Numbered from the stretch's first letter, positions 1 through 8,865 are shown. The stretch: 64,000 nt of DNA from Pseudomonas putida (GCF_025905425.1 NZ_CP109603.1:2330001-2394000); one strand, 5' to 3'. Made by a program: numbers and translations. Notes: generated by a model from the sequence alone, not told the origin.

Positions 1-229
1 CGGCCAAGCGCCGCACCTTCGGGTCCAGTGACGGGCCCTTGGGGATGGCCCAGCTCTTGAGGGTGCCATCGAGCTCGAGGCGAAAGTCGTAGTGCAGGTG
101 GCCGGCGTCGTGTTTCTGGATGCAAAACTGCAGGGCATGCGGCTGCCGGCCACGGCCACGTTTACCACTGGGCTCGGGCGTGGCGTTGAAATCGCGCTTG
201 CGCTGATACTCCTGCAGGGGCTTGGCCAT
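1..229 (-). CDS. ligD: DNA ligase D, N-terminal part (partial)
   Basis: The gene runs off the left edge; only the first 76 codons are present. The start is the ATG at 229, reading [14 protein letters not shown]. The visible part contains the opening of the LigD 3'-phosphoesterase domain: the stretch [20 protein letters not shown] carries the conserved H-x-LHYDxRLE motif, followed by [14 protein letters not shown]. LigD joins with Ku in bacterial non-homologous end joining. The ligase and polymerase domains lie outside the window, so whether the gene is intact cannot be judged. Identification of the family is secure from the phosphoesterase motif. Confidence 0.9.
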   Translation of the reverse strand, partial: MAKPLQEYQRKRDFNATPEPSGKRGRGRQPHALQFCIQKHDAGHLHYDFRLELDGTLKSWAIPKGPSLDPKVRRLA

Positions 230-435
230 GGCGGGGTCCTGAATCGCGGGGGCTCTTCAGGTGGGAGAGGGCGGTGACAAGGGAGTTCAAAATTTCCGTA
301 ATACTCGACTGAAACGTCCTCTGCGCTGATGCGGGTGAATATTCTGATGGCTTGAGGCCGTTTCTGGCATGAAAACTCTGAATTTCCCCCGGTGGGTGCA
401 GTCGACCGTGTGTAGCCCACTGATGGAGAACGCAC

Positions 436-897
436 ATGTCTCGCCCCGATCAACCCAAGCCTTACACACCTACCGAAATCGACGACACCGAAGACCGCAT
501 GGGCAGTGTCCATGAGCTGGACTTCAGTGACCGGAATGACGAACGCGAAGGGTGGGTGGGCAATGAGCGACCTGCCCGTGAAGATGCGCAGGCGTTTACG
601 CCACAGCGCGTCGCCGAAAGCGGCATGACGGGCGGCGAAGCACTGAGCGACAGCCTCCACGAAGACAATGTCACCTATGACGACATGAGCCCGGATACCT
701 TGCTGGATGAGACGGGTGCCCGGGACCCGTATGAAGACGGCGACGGCGAAGGGCCGGCTGACCAGTTGTTGCGGCAGGTCAATGCGAACGAAATTGGCGG
801 GGGTTTCGGCCTGGATGAAGCGGAGCTGGCCCGGTCTGCACCACTCGACGGCCAGCCGTGGAGTGATGATGTGGTAGACGAGGAGGACAAGTCCTGA
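436..897 (+). CDS. small acidic 'HPr-related' protein
   Basis: A 153-residue, very acidic, low-complexity soluble protein with no signal peptide or membrane segment. It resembles a Pseudomonas family usually annotated as 'phosphotransferase system, HPr-related protein', recognised from the N-terminal YTPTEIDDTEDRMGSVHELD and the C-terminal GNEIGGGFGLDEAELA-x-PLDG-PW pattern. I see no HPr fold signature (no active-site His context), so the family name should not be read as a PTS function. It is probably intrinsically disordered. It is transcribed alone and convergently with the ybhP-clsB-ybhN operon, separated by a REP hairpin. The function is unknown. Confidence 0.75.
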   Translation: MSRPDQPKPYTPTEIDDTEDRMGSVHELDFSDRNDEREGWVGNERPAREDAQAFTPQRVAESGMTGGEALSDSLHEDNVTYDDMSPDTLLDETGARDPYEDGDGEGPADQLLRQVNANEIGGGFGLDEAELARSAPLDGQPWSDDVVDEEDKS

Positions 898-938
898 GCG
901 CTCGTTATGCATCGCTGCCAGTCGGTTAGGGCCAAGGG

Positions 939-982
939 GGCAAGCCAGCTCCTACACAGAATCCTGTAGGAGCTGGCTTGCC
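939..982. repeat. REP-type inverted repeat, likely bidirectional terminator
   Basis: Two perfectly complementary 18-nt arms (939-956 and 965-982, sequence GGCAAGCCAGCTCCTACA and its complement) with an 8-nt loop sit between two convergent genes. The core resembles P. putida REP elements (GGCAAGCC-GCTCC). Either transcript would form a strong hairpin here, so it may end transcription from both sides, although no T-tract follows. Confidence 0.75.
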
Positions 983-1032
983 TTGGGCTGCACAGCAGCC
1001 CCAATTTCCCGGCCCGAGGCCATTTTAGAGCG

Positions 1033-1980
1033 CTAGGCTGGATTATCACGCTGGCGCATGGCCTTGGCGCGCTTTTCCAGAATCAGGTACGTCACGACGG
1101 CCAGCAGCAACGGAAGCAGGTAATAAAGCGTTCGATAGCCAAGCAACGCCGCTACCAGAGTGCCCTGGGGGATCTGGCCATGCAGCAACGCCAGGAAAAC
1201 GGTTTCAAGCACGCCAAGCCCGGCCGGGATATGCGCAACCACACCTGCAACGCAACTGATCAGCAGAATCCCGAGAATCGACGGGTAGAAGGCTTCCCCA
1301 GGCAGCAGCCAGAAGATCAGCAAGGCCATCAACGCCCAGTTGCTGGCGCCAAGGGCGACCTGGCACAGCGCCAGCCGCCAGCCAGGCAGGGTGACTTCAT
1401 GCTCACGCCATTGCCAGGTGCGTTTTTTCGCGAAGCCGCAGGCCAGCAAGTAACCAAGGGCGATGGCTAGCAAGGCAAAGCCGATCAGTTGCAAGCCCGT
1501 GGCACCGACTGCCCAGTTGCTTGGCAGTTCGACCAGGCGCAGGGCAAATACCGTACCGGCCAGCAGCATATAGCCCATCCAGTTGGTCAGCAGGCCAAGG
1601 GTCAGGATGCGGGTGATCGTCGCCGTGTCCAGGCCCAGCCGGCCATACAGCCGATAGCGCAAGGCGACGCCGCCCACCCAGGTGGTGAAATTGAGGTTGA
1701 AGGCATAGCACACGAATGCCACGGGCAGCACCTGCCTGGCGGGCAGCGTGTGGCCGGTGTAGGCACGCGCCAGTAAGTCGTAACTGGCAAACGTCAGATA
1801 GCTGCACAAGGCAATGGCCAATCCGATGGCCAAAGTACCGGGTTTGTAGGCCAGCAGCGACTGACGTACCTCGTTCCAATCCAGATTGCGCGCCAGCATG
1901 TACAGCAGGGCAGGGATCAGTATCAGCAACAATACGGTAAACAGCCGCTTGCCCCAGGTTTGCCATTGTTTTCGTGCCAT
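1033..1980 (-). CDS. ybhN: YbhN-like UPF0104 integral membrane protein
   Basis: A 315-residue polytopic inner-membrane protein of the UPF0104 / lysylphosphatidylglycerol-synthase transmembrane family. About eight hydrophobic segments are visible, starting with LFTVLLLILIPALLYMLA, and a glycine-rich loop VVAHIPAGLGVLETVFLALL typical of the family lies in the C-terminal half. The ATG at 1980 (MARKQWQTW) is chosen over a longer reading because it overlaps the clsB stop as ATGA. The order ybhP-clsB-ybhN matches the E. coli ybhP-ybhO-ybhN operon. A role in lipid handling is inferred from that context. Confidence 0.85.
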   Translation of the reverse strand: MARKQWQTWGKRLFTVLLLILIPALLYMLARNLDWNEVRQSLLAYKPGTLAIGLAIALCSYLTFASYDLLARAYTGHTLPARQVLPVAFVCYAFNLNFTTWVGGVALRYRLYGRLGLDTATITRILTLGLLTNWMGYMLLAGTVFALRLVELPSNWAVGATGLQLIGFALLAIALGYLLACGFAKKRTWQWREHEVTLPGWRLALCQVALGASNWALMALLIFWLLPGEAFYPSILGILLISCVAGVVAHIPAGLGVLETVFLALLHGQIPQGTLVAALLGYRTLYYLLPLLLAVVTYLILEKRAKAMRQRDNPA

Positions 1981-3182
1981 CACGTCTGGCCCTCGTGAAA
2001 ATCGCCGTGGGCCTGGTCTTCTGGCTGCAGTGAGCGCAAGCGCTGGCGATGCGCTGGAAACCAGCCGGCGATGCGCGGAAAGTGACGTATGGCGTGGAAG
2101 CACAGAAAGATCAGCGGTGCCCGCCACCAGTAGCCGCGGATCATGCGCTCCAGCGTCACCGCTTTACACTGTTCGCGGGCCAGTGACTGCAAGTGCTGGT
2201 GCAATTGCCGGTTAAACCCGTGATCGCGGATAAACAAATTGGCCTCAAGGTTGAGCGACAAACTCAACGGGTCCAGGTTACTTGAGCCCACGGTCGCCCA
2301 CTGATCGTCGACCAACGCGACCTTGCCGTGCAAAGGCCGGCTGCAATACTCGTGGATATGCACGCCGTCACGCAGCAGGTAGTTGTACAGCAACCGCGAC
2401 AGGGCGCGTACCCAGCGCATGTCGGGCTGGCCCTGCAGAATCAAGGTCACGTCCACACCGCGCCGCGCCGCATTACGCAATTCGCGCAGCAAGCGGTAGC
2501 CGGGAAAGAAATAGGCGTTGGCCACTACGATACGTTGCCGGGCGGCACGAAAGGCTTGCAGGTACTGCGCTTCGATCGCAGTACGGCGTTGGCCATTGTC
2601 GCGTTCGACCAATACGGCCGTGGTTGCCCCGGTAGGTTCGGTGACCGGCCGCACCTCGCTAGGGGGCTGCAGCACGGGGGACATCAGGCGCCGGCTGGTG
2701 GCGTGCACTTGCGCGACCACCGGGCCTGTTACCTCCACGGCATAGTCCTGCTTGGCCATGGGGCCGAAGTCGCCCAGGTGATCGGCACTGTAGTTGATAC
2801 CGCCGATGAAGGCTCGCTGCCCATCGATCACCACGATCTTGCGGTGCAGGCGGCGGAACAGGTTGGTCCGCATGCCAACCAGCTTCGGCTGGGGGTCGAA
2901 GGCATGGAAGCTGACACCGGCTTCGGTCATCGCCAAGATGAACGCATCCGGCAGGTCGGCAGTGCCATAACCATCGACGGCCACTTCGACGCGCACCCCC
3001 CGCTGTGCGGCTTCTATCAATACTTGCTGCAACTGCTGGCCGACCTTGTCATCGAAAATGATGAACGTCTCAAGCAAAATTTCTTCCCGCGCCTGGGCCA
3101 TCGCCTCGAATACGCGCGGGTAATACGCTTCGCCATTGATCAACAGCTGCACACTGTTGCCGTCTAGCCAGGGTCGGTTCAC
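1980..3182 (-). CDS. clsB: cardiolipin synthase B-like phospholipase D protein
   Basis: A 400-residue phospholipase D superfamily protein with two HKD motifs: HRKIVVIDGQRAFIGGINYS near residue 115 and HGKVALVDDQWATVGSSNLD near residue 295. ClsB-type enzymes transfer phosphatidyl groups to make cardiolipin at the inner membrane. There is no N-terminal membrane pair, as expected for the ClsB rather than the ClsA class. The start is the GTG at 3182, which overlaps the stop of the upstream gene as GTGA; a longer ATG start at 3230 would bury this coupling and add unconserved sequence. The C-terminus is basic with an aromatic stretch (YWWRAPLIFLCFHAI) that may touch the membrane. Confidence 0.9.
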   Translation of the reverse strand: MNRPWLDGNSVQLLINGEAYYPRVFEAMAQAREEILLETFIIFDDKVGQQLQQVLIEAAQRGVRVEVAVDGYGTADLPDAFILAMTEAGVSFHAFDPQPKLVGMRTNLFRRLHRKIVVIDGQRAFIGGINYSADHLGDFGPMAKQDYAVEVTGPVVAQVHATSRRLMSPVLQPPSEVRPVTEPTGATTAVLVERDNGQRRTAIEAQYLQAFRAARQRIVVANAYFFPGYRLLRELRNAARRGVDVTLILQGQPDMRWVRALSRLLYNYLLRDGVHIHEYCSRPLHGKVALVDDQWATVGSSNLDPLSLSLNLEANLFIRDHGFNRQLHQHLQSLAREQCKAVTLERMIRGYWWRAPLIFLCFHAIRHFPRIAGWFPAHRQRLRSLQPEDQAHGDFHEGQT

Positions 3183-3964
3183 AGGCTTATCTCCGCGGCA
3201 AGGGGTGCATGATCGGAGAGGTGCGACCATGGGTATTTCGACAACACCTGCGCCTTGGCCGGCATGGCATTGCGCAGGTAGATTCGGTCAAGCCGCAGTA
3301 GCGGCAAACGCGCCGGGAAGCTGCGTGCCGGCGTGCCGAAATGCTCGCCAAAGGCTTCGACCAAGTGTTCGGACAACAGCGCATCGGCTTTCAGACGCCA
3401 GTCATTGAAGTCGCCGGCAATGATCACCGGTGCCTCGCGCGGCAGGCTGTCGAGTAAGTCCAGCAGCAAGCGCACCTGGCGCTGGCGGTGCGCTTCGCGC
3501 AGGCCCAGATGCACGCACACCGCATGCACCTGGGCGTGCCCGGGCACCTCCAGGCGGCAATGGAGCAAGCCGCGCTGTTCATTGCCGTCGATGGAGACAT
3601 CCAGGTTGTCGAACTGGCTGATAGGGAATTTCGACAACAAGGCATTGCCGTGATCGCCATGGGGGTACACGGCATTGCGCCCATAAGCGAATTGCGGCCA
3701 CATGCTGTCGGCGAGAAACTCGTACTGCGGGGTTTCTGGCCAGGCCGCGTGACGCACTGCGTGCTGCTGGTGGCTGCCGTGTACCTCCTGCAAAAACACC
3801 AGGTCGGCGCCGGTGGCGCGTACAGCCTCTCGTAGCTCAGGCAGGATGAAGCGCCGGTTAAATGCCGTGAAGCCCTTGTGCACGTTGATGGTCAGCACAT
3901 TCAGGCTATGCACCGTGGTGACGTTGTCGATGATGCGGCGGGGGGCTGGCAGGGTTCTGTTCAA
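3179..3964 (-). CDS. ybhP: endonuclease/exonuclease/phosphatase family protein (YbhP-like)
   Basis: A 261-residue member of the Mg-dependent EEP hydrolase family. Visible motifs in order are LNVLTINVHKG (first metal-site Asn), DLVFLQEVHGS (catalytic Glu), VHLGLREAHRQRQ (His), IIAGDFNDWR (GDFND) and the C-terminal SDHAPL. In the E. coli operon the equivalent YbhP accompanies ClsB and YbhN, so a lipid-related phosphodiesterase role is possible but unproven. The start is probably the TTG at 3964, which overlaps the upstream stop as TTGA; the open frame extends further upstream without similarity. The substrate cannot be told from the sequence. Confidence 0.8.
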   Translation of the reverse strand: MNRTLPAPRRIIDNVTTVHSLNVLTINVHKGFTAFNRRFILPELREAVRATGADLVFLQEVHGSHQQHAVRHAAWPETPQYEFLADSMWPQFAYGRNAVYPHGDHGNALLSKFPISQFDNLDVSIDGNEQRGLLHCRLEVPGHAQVHAVCVHLGLREAHRQRQVRLLLDLLDSLPREAPVIIAGDFNDWRLKADALLSEHLVEAFGEHFGTPARSFPARLPLLRLDRIYLRNAMPAKAQVLSKYPWSHLSDHAPLAAEISL

Positions 3965-4146
3965 CGCTCGACCTCCGGCTCGACGCCAGGTTCGGTGAGC
4001 TGGTCGTAGTCCAGCTTCAACTTCTCCAGAAGGCGGCGGGCGTCGTAGGGCGCGTGGACCTTGTCCGGGCGCAGCCCCTTGGGGTAGAAATCCTTGCGCC
4101 AAGGCCTGTAGCGCCACCCTGAAATACCGATGCGGATCTCGCTCAC
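3961..4146 (-). pseudogene. internally deleted DUF72 gene (remnant)
   Basis: An open frame of about 61 codons from a GTG at 4146, preceded by GAGGAAGG. It joins two ends of a DUF72 (YecE-like) protein: the N-terminal signature IRIGISGWRYRPW-x-DFYPKGL and, directly after, a C-terminal part, KVHAPYDARRLLEKL-(9)-TEPGVEPEVE. Full DUF72 proteins are about 240-300 residues, so roughly 200 codons of the middle, including the barrel, are missing while the frame is kept. The remnant still feeds into the ybhP start by a 4-bp overlap. It is unlikely to fold. Confidence 0.75.
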
Positions 4147-4291
4147 GCTGCCTTCCTCATTGCCAGCTCTTTGGGAGGTCACTCTGAAAATGCGACTGGC
4201 ACGGCGCGCTGAGGTTCAGCACGGTTGACCAACGGGAGCATGAGCGCAGTTGAACTTTGCCGCCCATGGCGTTTCCACCGCATACCGGTGA

Positions 4292-4462
4292 TTGCACATC
4301 AAGATCGACGAACTGCTGCGCACTACCCAGCGGGCGCACAAGGCATTGCTGGACCTGGAAGACATGGACCCGGCCCAGTTGCACGCGCTGCGCAAGCAGT
4401 ACCGGCAGATGGCCGGGCAAGGCGACGATGGCCAAGAGGCGAAAGACGATGTAGCCCAATGA
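4292..4462 (+). pseudogene. C-terminal fragment of a low-affinity iron permease
   Basis: About 56 codons reading LHIKIDELLRTTQRAHKALL followed by DLEDMDPAQLHALRKQYRQM match the cytoplasmic tail of the low-affinity iron/copper permease family (VK-DE-IR-TQ-A-N-LLDLEE-x-L-xx-R-xY). A stop codon lies immediately upstream in frame, and none of the membrane segments is present. Together with the DUF72 remnant opposite, it marks a decayed stretch between ybhP and the ClpP-like gene. Family assignment from this short tail is moderate. Confidence 0.6.
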
Positions 4463-4508
4463 AGGTTTGCCTGTTCACTGGAATGCCCCGCCACCCCTGG
4501 AGGCTAGT

Positions 4509-5060
4509 ATGGCCAGACATATCATCCATTTTACCGGACCCATCAACTCATCCACCTGCGGCAACCTGATCAATACCTGCTCGCGCGCCATGCAACAAGG
4601 TGCAGAGCTGCTGCAATTGAACATCGCGACCATGGGCGGTGAATGCAGCTACGGGTTTACCCTGTACAACTTCCTGCGGGCGTTGCCGATTCCGTTGCAC
4701 ACCCACAACCTGGGGACAGTGGAATCCATGGGCAATATCCTGTTTCTCGCAGGCGAGCACCGAACGGCCTGCGCCTTCAGCAAGTTCTTGTTTCACCCCT
4801 TCCATTGGACGCTGCATGGGTCGGTCGACCATGCCAGGATGGCCGAATATGCAATGAGCCTGGACTACGACCTGCGGCTCTACGCGCAGATTGTGGCAGA
4901 ACGTACCGAGGGCAGTGCCGAGGTGCTGGACGTGCCGCGTTACCTGATGGCTTATCCGCGGATACTGGGGCCCAAAGAGGCGCTGGAGAGCGGGCTGATC
5001 CATGCCATCGACGAACTGCCCATCGAGTCGCAATCCACCCAGTGGAGCGTGCATGCGTGA
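4509..5060 (+). CDS. ClpP-like serine protease family protein
   Basis: A 183-residue protein with a ClpP/crotonase-type fold. The stretch GTVESMGNILFLAGEHR corresponds to the ClpP nucleophile elbow (Ser in ESMG), and KFLFHPFHW corresponds to the catalytic His strand (ClpP xxIHQPxxG). The N-terminal FTGPINSSTCGNLINTC resembles the ClpP N-terminal strand and helix. The start is ATG 4509 with GGAGG a few bases upstream (CTGGAGGCTAGT). No ATPase partner is nearby, so it may act as a stand-alone peptidase or be a non-catalytic homologue. It is probably a monocistron. Confidence 0.75.
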   Translation: MARHIIHFTGPINSSTCGNLINTCSRAMQQGAELLQLNIATMGGECSYGFTLYNFLRALPIPLHTHNLGTVESMGNILFLAGEHRTACAFSKFLFHPFHWTLHGSVDHARMAEYAMSLDYDLRLYAQIVAERTEGSAEVLDVPRYLMAYPRILGPKEALESGLIHAIDELPIESQSTQWSVHA

Positions 5061-5197
5061 GGTCGGTGGTTCCCCTGGAAAAGAGGATCAAAGGGCGTTT
5101 TTCGCCGCTTGTGCCTAAGGTTGCCAAGTTTTTTGAATTTTCTGGGCCTGCCCAGATCAATCAAAAGGTCATCCATGGAGAAGAGGAGGCCCCTGCG

Positions 5198-5467
5198 ATG
5201 CCTGGTCCACAGCTGTACATCATCGATTACCAACTGCATGGTCAGCCACGCAGTTTCATCATTCGTCTGGAACGGTTGGACAATGCCGAGGCCTGGCATT
5301 GGGCAAGTTGTGATGCGGGCATCGGCATCATTCCCAAGTTCGGGCGGGAGAAGATCAAGAAAGTGAGCAGGCCGATGGCTGAGCGATATGGGATTACGGC
5401 TGTGAGCTGGCGTATTTCGGGGAGCAAACCCAACCAGCCAGTGGGTGACCCTGCAGTGGTCGGCTGA
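5198..5467 (+). CDS. hypothetical protein, 89 residues (possibly DUF6555)
   Basis: A short soluble protein starting MPGPQLYIIDYQLHG and ending PNQPVGDPAVVG. It is preceded by a very strong ribosome binding site, GAGGAGG at 5183-5189, 8 nt before the ATG, which decides the start. The pattern Y-I-I-D-Y-x-L-x-G-x-P-R-x-F-I-I-R, then AWHWASCDAGI and a basic KFGREKIKK stretch, fits a small Pseudomonas-specific family that I recall as DUF6555; this is unverified. No function can be assigned. It is convergent with paaZ, whose stop lies 55 bp downstream. Confidence 0.7.
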   Translation: MPGPQLYIIDYQLHGQPRSFIIRLERLDNAEAWHWASCDAGIGIIPKFGREKIKKVSRPMAERYGITAVSWRISGSKPNQPVGDPAVVG

Positions 5468-5521
5468 CAACCGATTTGGCAATGGGCTGCGATGCAGCCC
5501 ATTGCTGACCAACGGCGCCTG

Positions 5522-7576
5522 TCAGACAGGCTTCTTCAACACCAAAGTCAGAATGTCGTAGCTGGCCACCAGCTCACCCAACTGGTTGGTGACCTCCACG
5601 TCCCACGCCACCACCCCTTGCGGCTGCCCCAGCGGGCTGGTCTTGCCCTGGTCGATCTTGCGCTTGCAGGTCAGGCGTGCCTGGATGGTGTCGCCGATGC
5701 CCACCGGGTTGATGAAGCGCAGGGTATCCAGGCCGTAGTTGGCCAATACTGGGCCTGCGCCAGGGGAAACGAACAGGCCCGCCGCCGCCGACAGTACAAA
5801 ATAGCCATGGGCAATGCGCTTGCCAAACTGCGACTCCTTGGCGGCGATCTCGTCGAAGTGCATGTAGAAGTGGTCACCCGACAAGCAGCCGAAGTTGACC
5901 AGGTCCGCCTCGGTCACGGTGCGCCGGTGGGTCAACAGCGACTCGCCGATTCGCAAGTCCTGGAAGTAGCGGCGGAACGGGTGCACCTCGCTCTCGATCA
6001 CGTCGGCGCCGCGCACGTACTCGCCCGTTACCGCCGTGAGCATGCTCGGTGAGCCTTGTACGGCGGCACGCTGCAGGTAGTGCTTGACTGCGCGCAGGCC
6101 GCCGAGCTCTTCACCGCCGCCAGCGCGGCCAGGGCCGCCGTGCTTGAGCTGGGGCAGCGGCGAGCCGTGCCCGGTAGATTCGAGCGCGGCCTCGCGGTCC
6201 AGTACCAGCAGGCGACCGTGCCAGGCGGCGGCAGCGGGGATGGCCTTGGCGGCAACCGCACGGTCGGCGGTAACCAGGGTCGCCACCAGGCTGCCCTTGC
6301 CACGGGCGGCCAGGGCCAGGGCTTCGTCAAGGTCGTGGTAAGCCATCAACGTGCTGACCGGGCCGAACGCTTCGATATCGTGAGCACCGCCTTCGGCATG
6401 CGGGTCGCGCGCTTGGAGCAAGGTTGGCGCAAAGAATGCCCCCTCGGCAACACCCTCGCCACGCGGCGCGAAACCGTCGCTGGCGCCGAACAGCTGATCG
6501 CAACTTTGCAGCAGGCTGCGAACCCGCTCGCCCACGTCACGCTGCTGGTCATGAGAGGCCAGGGCGCCCATGCGCACGCCTTCCAGCGACGGGTCGCCAA
6601 CCACTACTTTGCTCAGGCGCTCGCGCAAGCGGGTGGCGACGGCGTCGATGTGCTTGGCGGGCACGATGGCGCGGCGGATGGCAGTGCATTTCTGCCCGGC
6701 TTTGGTGGTCATTTCGCGCACCACCTCTTTGATGTACAGGTCAAACTCTTCGCTGTCCGGGGTCACGTCCGGGCCGAGGATCGCGCAGTTCAGCGAATCG
6801 GCTTCGGCGGTGAACGGTACCGAGTTGCGGATCAGGTTCGGCGTAACCCGCAATTTGGCGGCAGTATCGGCGGAACCGGTGAAGGTCACCACATCCTGGC
6901 CTTGCAGGCGGTCGAGCAGGTCACCGGTGCTGCCAATTACCAGCTGCAGGCTGCCGGCCGGCAACAGGCCAGACTCCTGCATCAGGCGTACCACGGCTTC
7001 GGTCAGGTAGCTGGTCGAGGTTGCGGGTTTGACGATGCACGGCATGCCAGCGAGGAAGGTCGGCGCGAACTTCTCCAGCATGCCCCAGATCGGGAAGTTG
7101 AACGCGTTGATGTGCACGGCGACACCGGCGCGCGGCACCAGAATATGGCTGCCGGCGAAGTGGCCTTGCTTGCCCAGCGCAATGGCCGGGCCTTCATGCA
7201 CCAGGTTGCCCGACGGCAGTTCGCGGCTACCGATGCCAGCATAGGCGAACAGCGTGGCATTCCCGCCTTCGATATCGATCCAGCTGTCGGCGCGTGTGGC
7301 GCCACTGTGGTGGGACAAGGCGTAAAGCTGCTCTTTGCGCTCGGCCAGGTACAGCGCCAGGGCCTTGAGGCGGGCTGCGCGTTGCTGGAAGTCCATGGCC
7401 ATGAGTTCGGCCAGGCCACGGGCGCGGGCAAAGTCCACGGCTTCGGCGAAGTCTGGGCGTTCTTCATGGCTGTAGGCCAGAACGTGACCGTTCAGGGCGC
7501 TGCGCAGGGCCTGGGCGCCGTGCTGGCCGATCCAGCGGCCAGCGATGAAGCTCTGCAGGGTTGGGGCGTCAGACAT
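5522..7576 (-). CDS. paaZ: bifunctional oxepin-CoA hydrolase / semialdehyde dehydrogenase PaaZ
   Basis: A 684-residue fusion protein that opens the oxepin-CoA ring and oxidises the resulting semialdehyde in phenylacetate degradation. Residues 1 to about 520 are an NADP aldehyde dehydrogenase, with the nucleophile Cys in TKAGQKCTAIRRAIVP and FTGSADTAAKL at the cofactor site. Residues about 530-684 are a MaoC-type enoyl-CoA hydratase, with FGCLSGDHFYMHFD and AHGYFVLS providing the Asp/His pair. The length matches the family. The start ATG 7576 follows GAGGAG. It is the last gene of the DUF485-paaL-porin-paaZ run, 24 bp after the porin. Both active sites look intact. Confidence 0.96.
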   Translation of the reverse strand: MSDAPTLQSFIAGRWIGQHGAQALRSALNGHVLAYSHEERPDFAEAVDFARARGLAELMAMDFQQRAARLKALALYLAERKEQLYALSHHSGATRADSWIDIEGGNATLFAYAGIGSRELPSGNLVHEGPAIALGKQGHFAGSHILVPRAGVAVHINAFNFPIWGMLEKFAPTFLAGMPCIVKPATSTSYLTEAVVRLMQESGLLPAGSLQLVIGSTGDLLDRLQGQDVVTFTGSADTAAKLRVTPNLIRNSVPFTAEADSLNCAILGPDVTPDSEEFDLYIKEVVREMTTKAGQKCTAIRRAIVPAKHIDAVATRLRERLSKVVVGDPSLEGVRMGALASHDQQRDVGERVRSLLQSCDQLFGASDGFAPRGEGVAEGAFFAPTLLQARDPHAEGGAHDIEAFGPVSTLMAYHDLDEALALAARGKGSLVATLVTADRAVAAKAIPAAAAWHGRLLVLDREAALESTGHGSPLPQLKHGGPGRAGGGEELGGLRAVKHYLQRAAVQGSPSMLTAVTGEYVRGADVIESEVHPFRRYFQDLRIGESLLTHRRTVTEADLVNFGCLSGDHFYMHFDEIAAKESQFGKRIAHGYFVLSAAAGLFVSPGAGPVLANYGLDTLRFINPVGIGDTIQARLTCKRKIDQGKTSPLGQPQGVVAWDVEVTNQLGELVASYDILTLVLKKPV

Positions 7577-7600
7577 GCTGTTCTCCTCGTGTGGGCGCTG

Positions 7601-8851
7601 TTACCACAGCGCCAGGGTGTAGCCGATGATCAGGCGGTTCTCGTCCACGGCATTGGTCAGGCCATTGCCGGAACGGAAAGTGACGTTGCGCCAGCGCAGG
7701 CTGACGTCCTTGAACGGGCCGCTCTGGATGACGTAGGTAAGGTCGGTGTCGCGCTCGCGCTCACGGCCGTTGCTGACGGTCGCAGTCTCGGCATGACGGC
7801 CGTCGGTGTAGCGGGTCATGAAACTCAGGCCCGGGATGCCCATGGCGACGAAGTCGTAGTCATAGCGCACCTGCCAGGAGTCGAGCCCGGCGCGGGTAAA
7901 GGTGTTGTAGGTGACCAGGTTGACGGTGAACGGGTCGCCGCCGTTGACGAAGGGGAAGGCGCTGTCGCCGGACATCTGTTGCCAGGTGGCGGTGAACTTG
8001 TGCGCCCTGACGCCGAGGGTGAACATGGCGTTGAAGTTGCGGTTGTCGATGTTGCCGGCGCGTTCTGCGCCGTCGTTGCGGCTGTCGAAGTAGCGCAGGT
8101 CGCTGCGCAGGCTCAGGCCTTCGCCCAGCGGGCGGGTATCGACCAGGCCGACGAACTGCTGGCGGTAGATGTCTTCGAGCTTGGCGTAGTAGTAGCTGAC
8201 GCTGGTCTGCGGGGTAATGGCATAGCTGCCGCCGCCGAAATCCAGGTGGTCGCTGCTGGCGGCGCCGTAGCCTATGTCGTCTCGGCCGGAAGAGTCGCGC
8301 AGGTTGGCCTTGCTCAGGCGCCCGGCGTTGACGGTGAGGCCGTTGAGCTCCTGGCTGGTCAGCAGGCCGCCCTGGAACGTGGAAGACAACAGGCGGGTGT
8401 CGTTGTACACCACCACCGGCAGGATCGGTTGCAAGGTGCCTAGGCGCAGCGTGCTCTTGGACACCCGCACCTTTGCGGTCAGGCCCAGTTCACTGTAGTC
8501 ATCGACAGGCTCGTGGCTGTTCGGGCCAAACGGCAGCAAGCCGGTGTTGCGGCGGTCGCGGCTGGAGTCGAGCTTGATGCCCAACTGGCCCATGGCATCC
8601 ACACCAAAGCCTACCGGGCCTTCGGTAAAGCCCCACTCCAAACGGGCGGTAAAGCCTTGGCCCCATTCCTCGGCCTTGGCCTGGGGCGCATTGCTCTGGC
8701 GGAAGTCGCGGTTGATGTAGTGGTTGCGCAGTTCCAGGCGTGCATGGCTGTCGTTGATCAAGTCCGCCATGGCCGGCAAGGGCAGGGCGAGCGTGGCGAG
8801 CCAAGCGGCAGAAGAGAAGCGAGTGCGGTTCATTGTTGTTGTACCCGACAT
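7601..8851 (-). CDS. phaK: OprD-family outer-membrane porin for phenylacetate uptake
   Basis: About 416 residues with an N-terminal signal peptide (SSAAWLATLALPLPAMADL, cleavage near AMA-D) followed by an OprD-type barrel. OprD features seen are LINDSHARLELRNHYINRDFR at the mature N-terminus, repeated aromatic beta-strands, and the C-terminal RLIIGYTLALW ending in an aromatic residue for BAM recognition. The position between the permease gene paaL and paaZ matches the P. putida phaK/paaM gene. The ATG at 8851 (MSGTTTMNRTRF) is used; ATG 8833 is an alternative with little effect. It probably imports phenylacetate across the outer membrane. Confidence 0.9.
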   Translation of the reverse strand: MSGTTTMNRTRFSSAAWLATLALPLPAMADLINDSHARLELRNHYINRDFRQSNAPQAKAEEWGQGFTARLEWGFTEGPVGFGVDAMGQLGIKLDSSRDRRNTGLLPFGPNSHEPVDDYSELGLTAKVRVSKSTLRLGTLQPILPVVVYNDTRLLSSTFQGGLLTSQELNGLTVNAGRLSKANLRDSSGRDDIGYGAASSDHLDFGGGSYAITPQTSVSYYYAKLEDIYRQQFVGLVDTRPLGEGLSLRSDLRYFDSRNDGAERAGNIDNRNFNAMFTLGVRAHKFTATWQQMSGDSAFPFVNGGDPFTVNLVTYNTFTRAGLDSWQVRYDYDFVAMGIPGLSFMTRYTDGRHAETATVSNGRERERDTDLTYVIQSGPFKDVSLRWRNVTFRSGNGLTNAVDENRLIIGYTLALW

Positions 8852-8865
8852 GGTTGTTCTCGAAG

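Noticed and set aside
6056..8443. 795-codon open frame on the plus strand opposite paaZ and the porin gene
   Set aside because: It is a mirror frame of two well-recognised genes in GC-rich DNA; its protein is Ala/Gly/Val-rich with no family motif.
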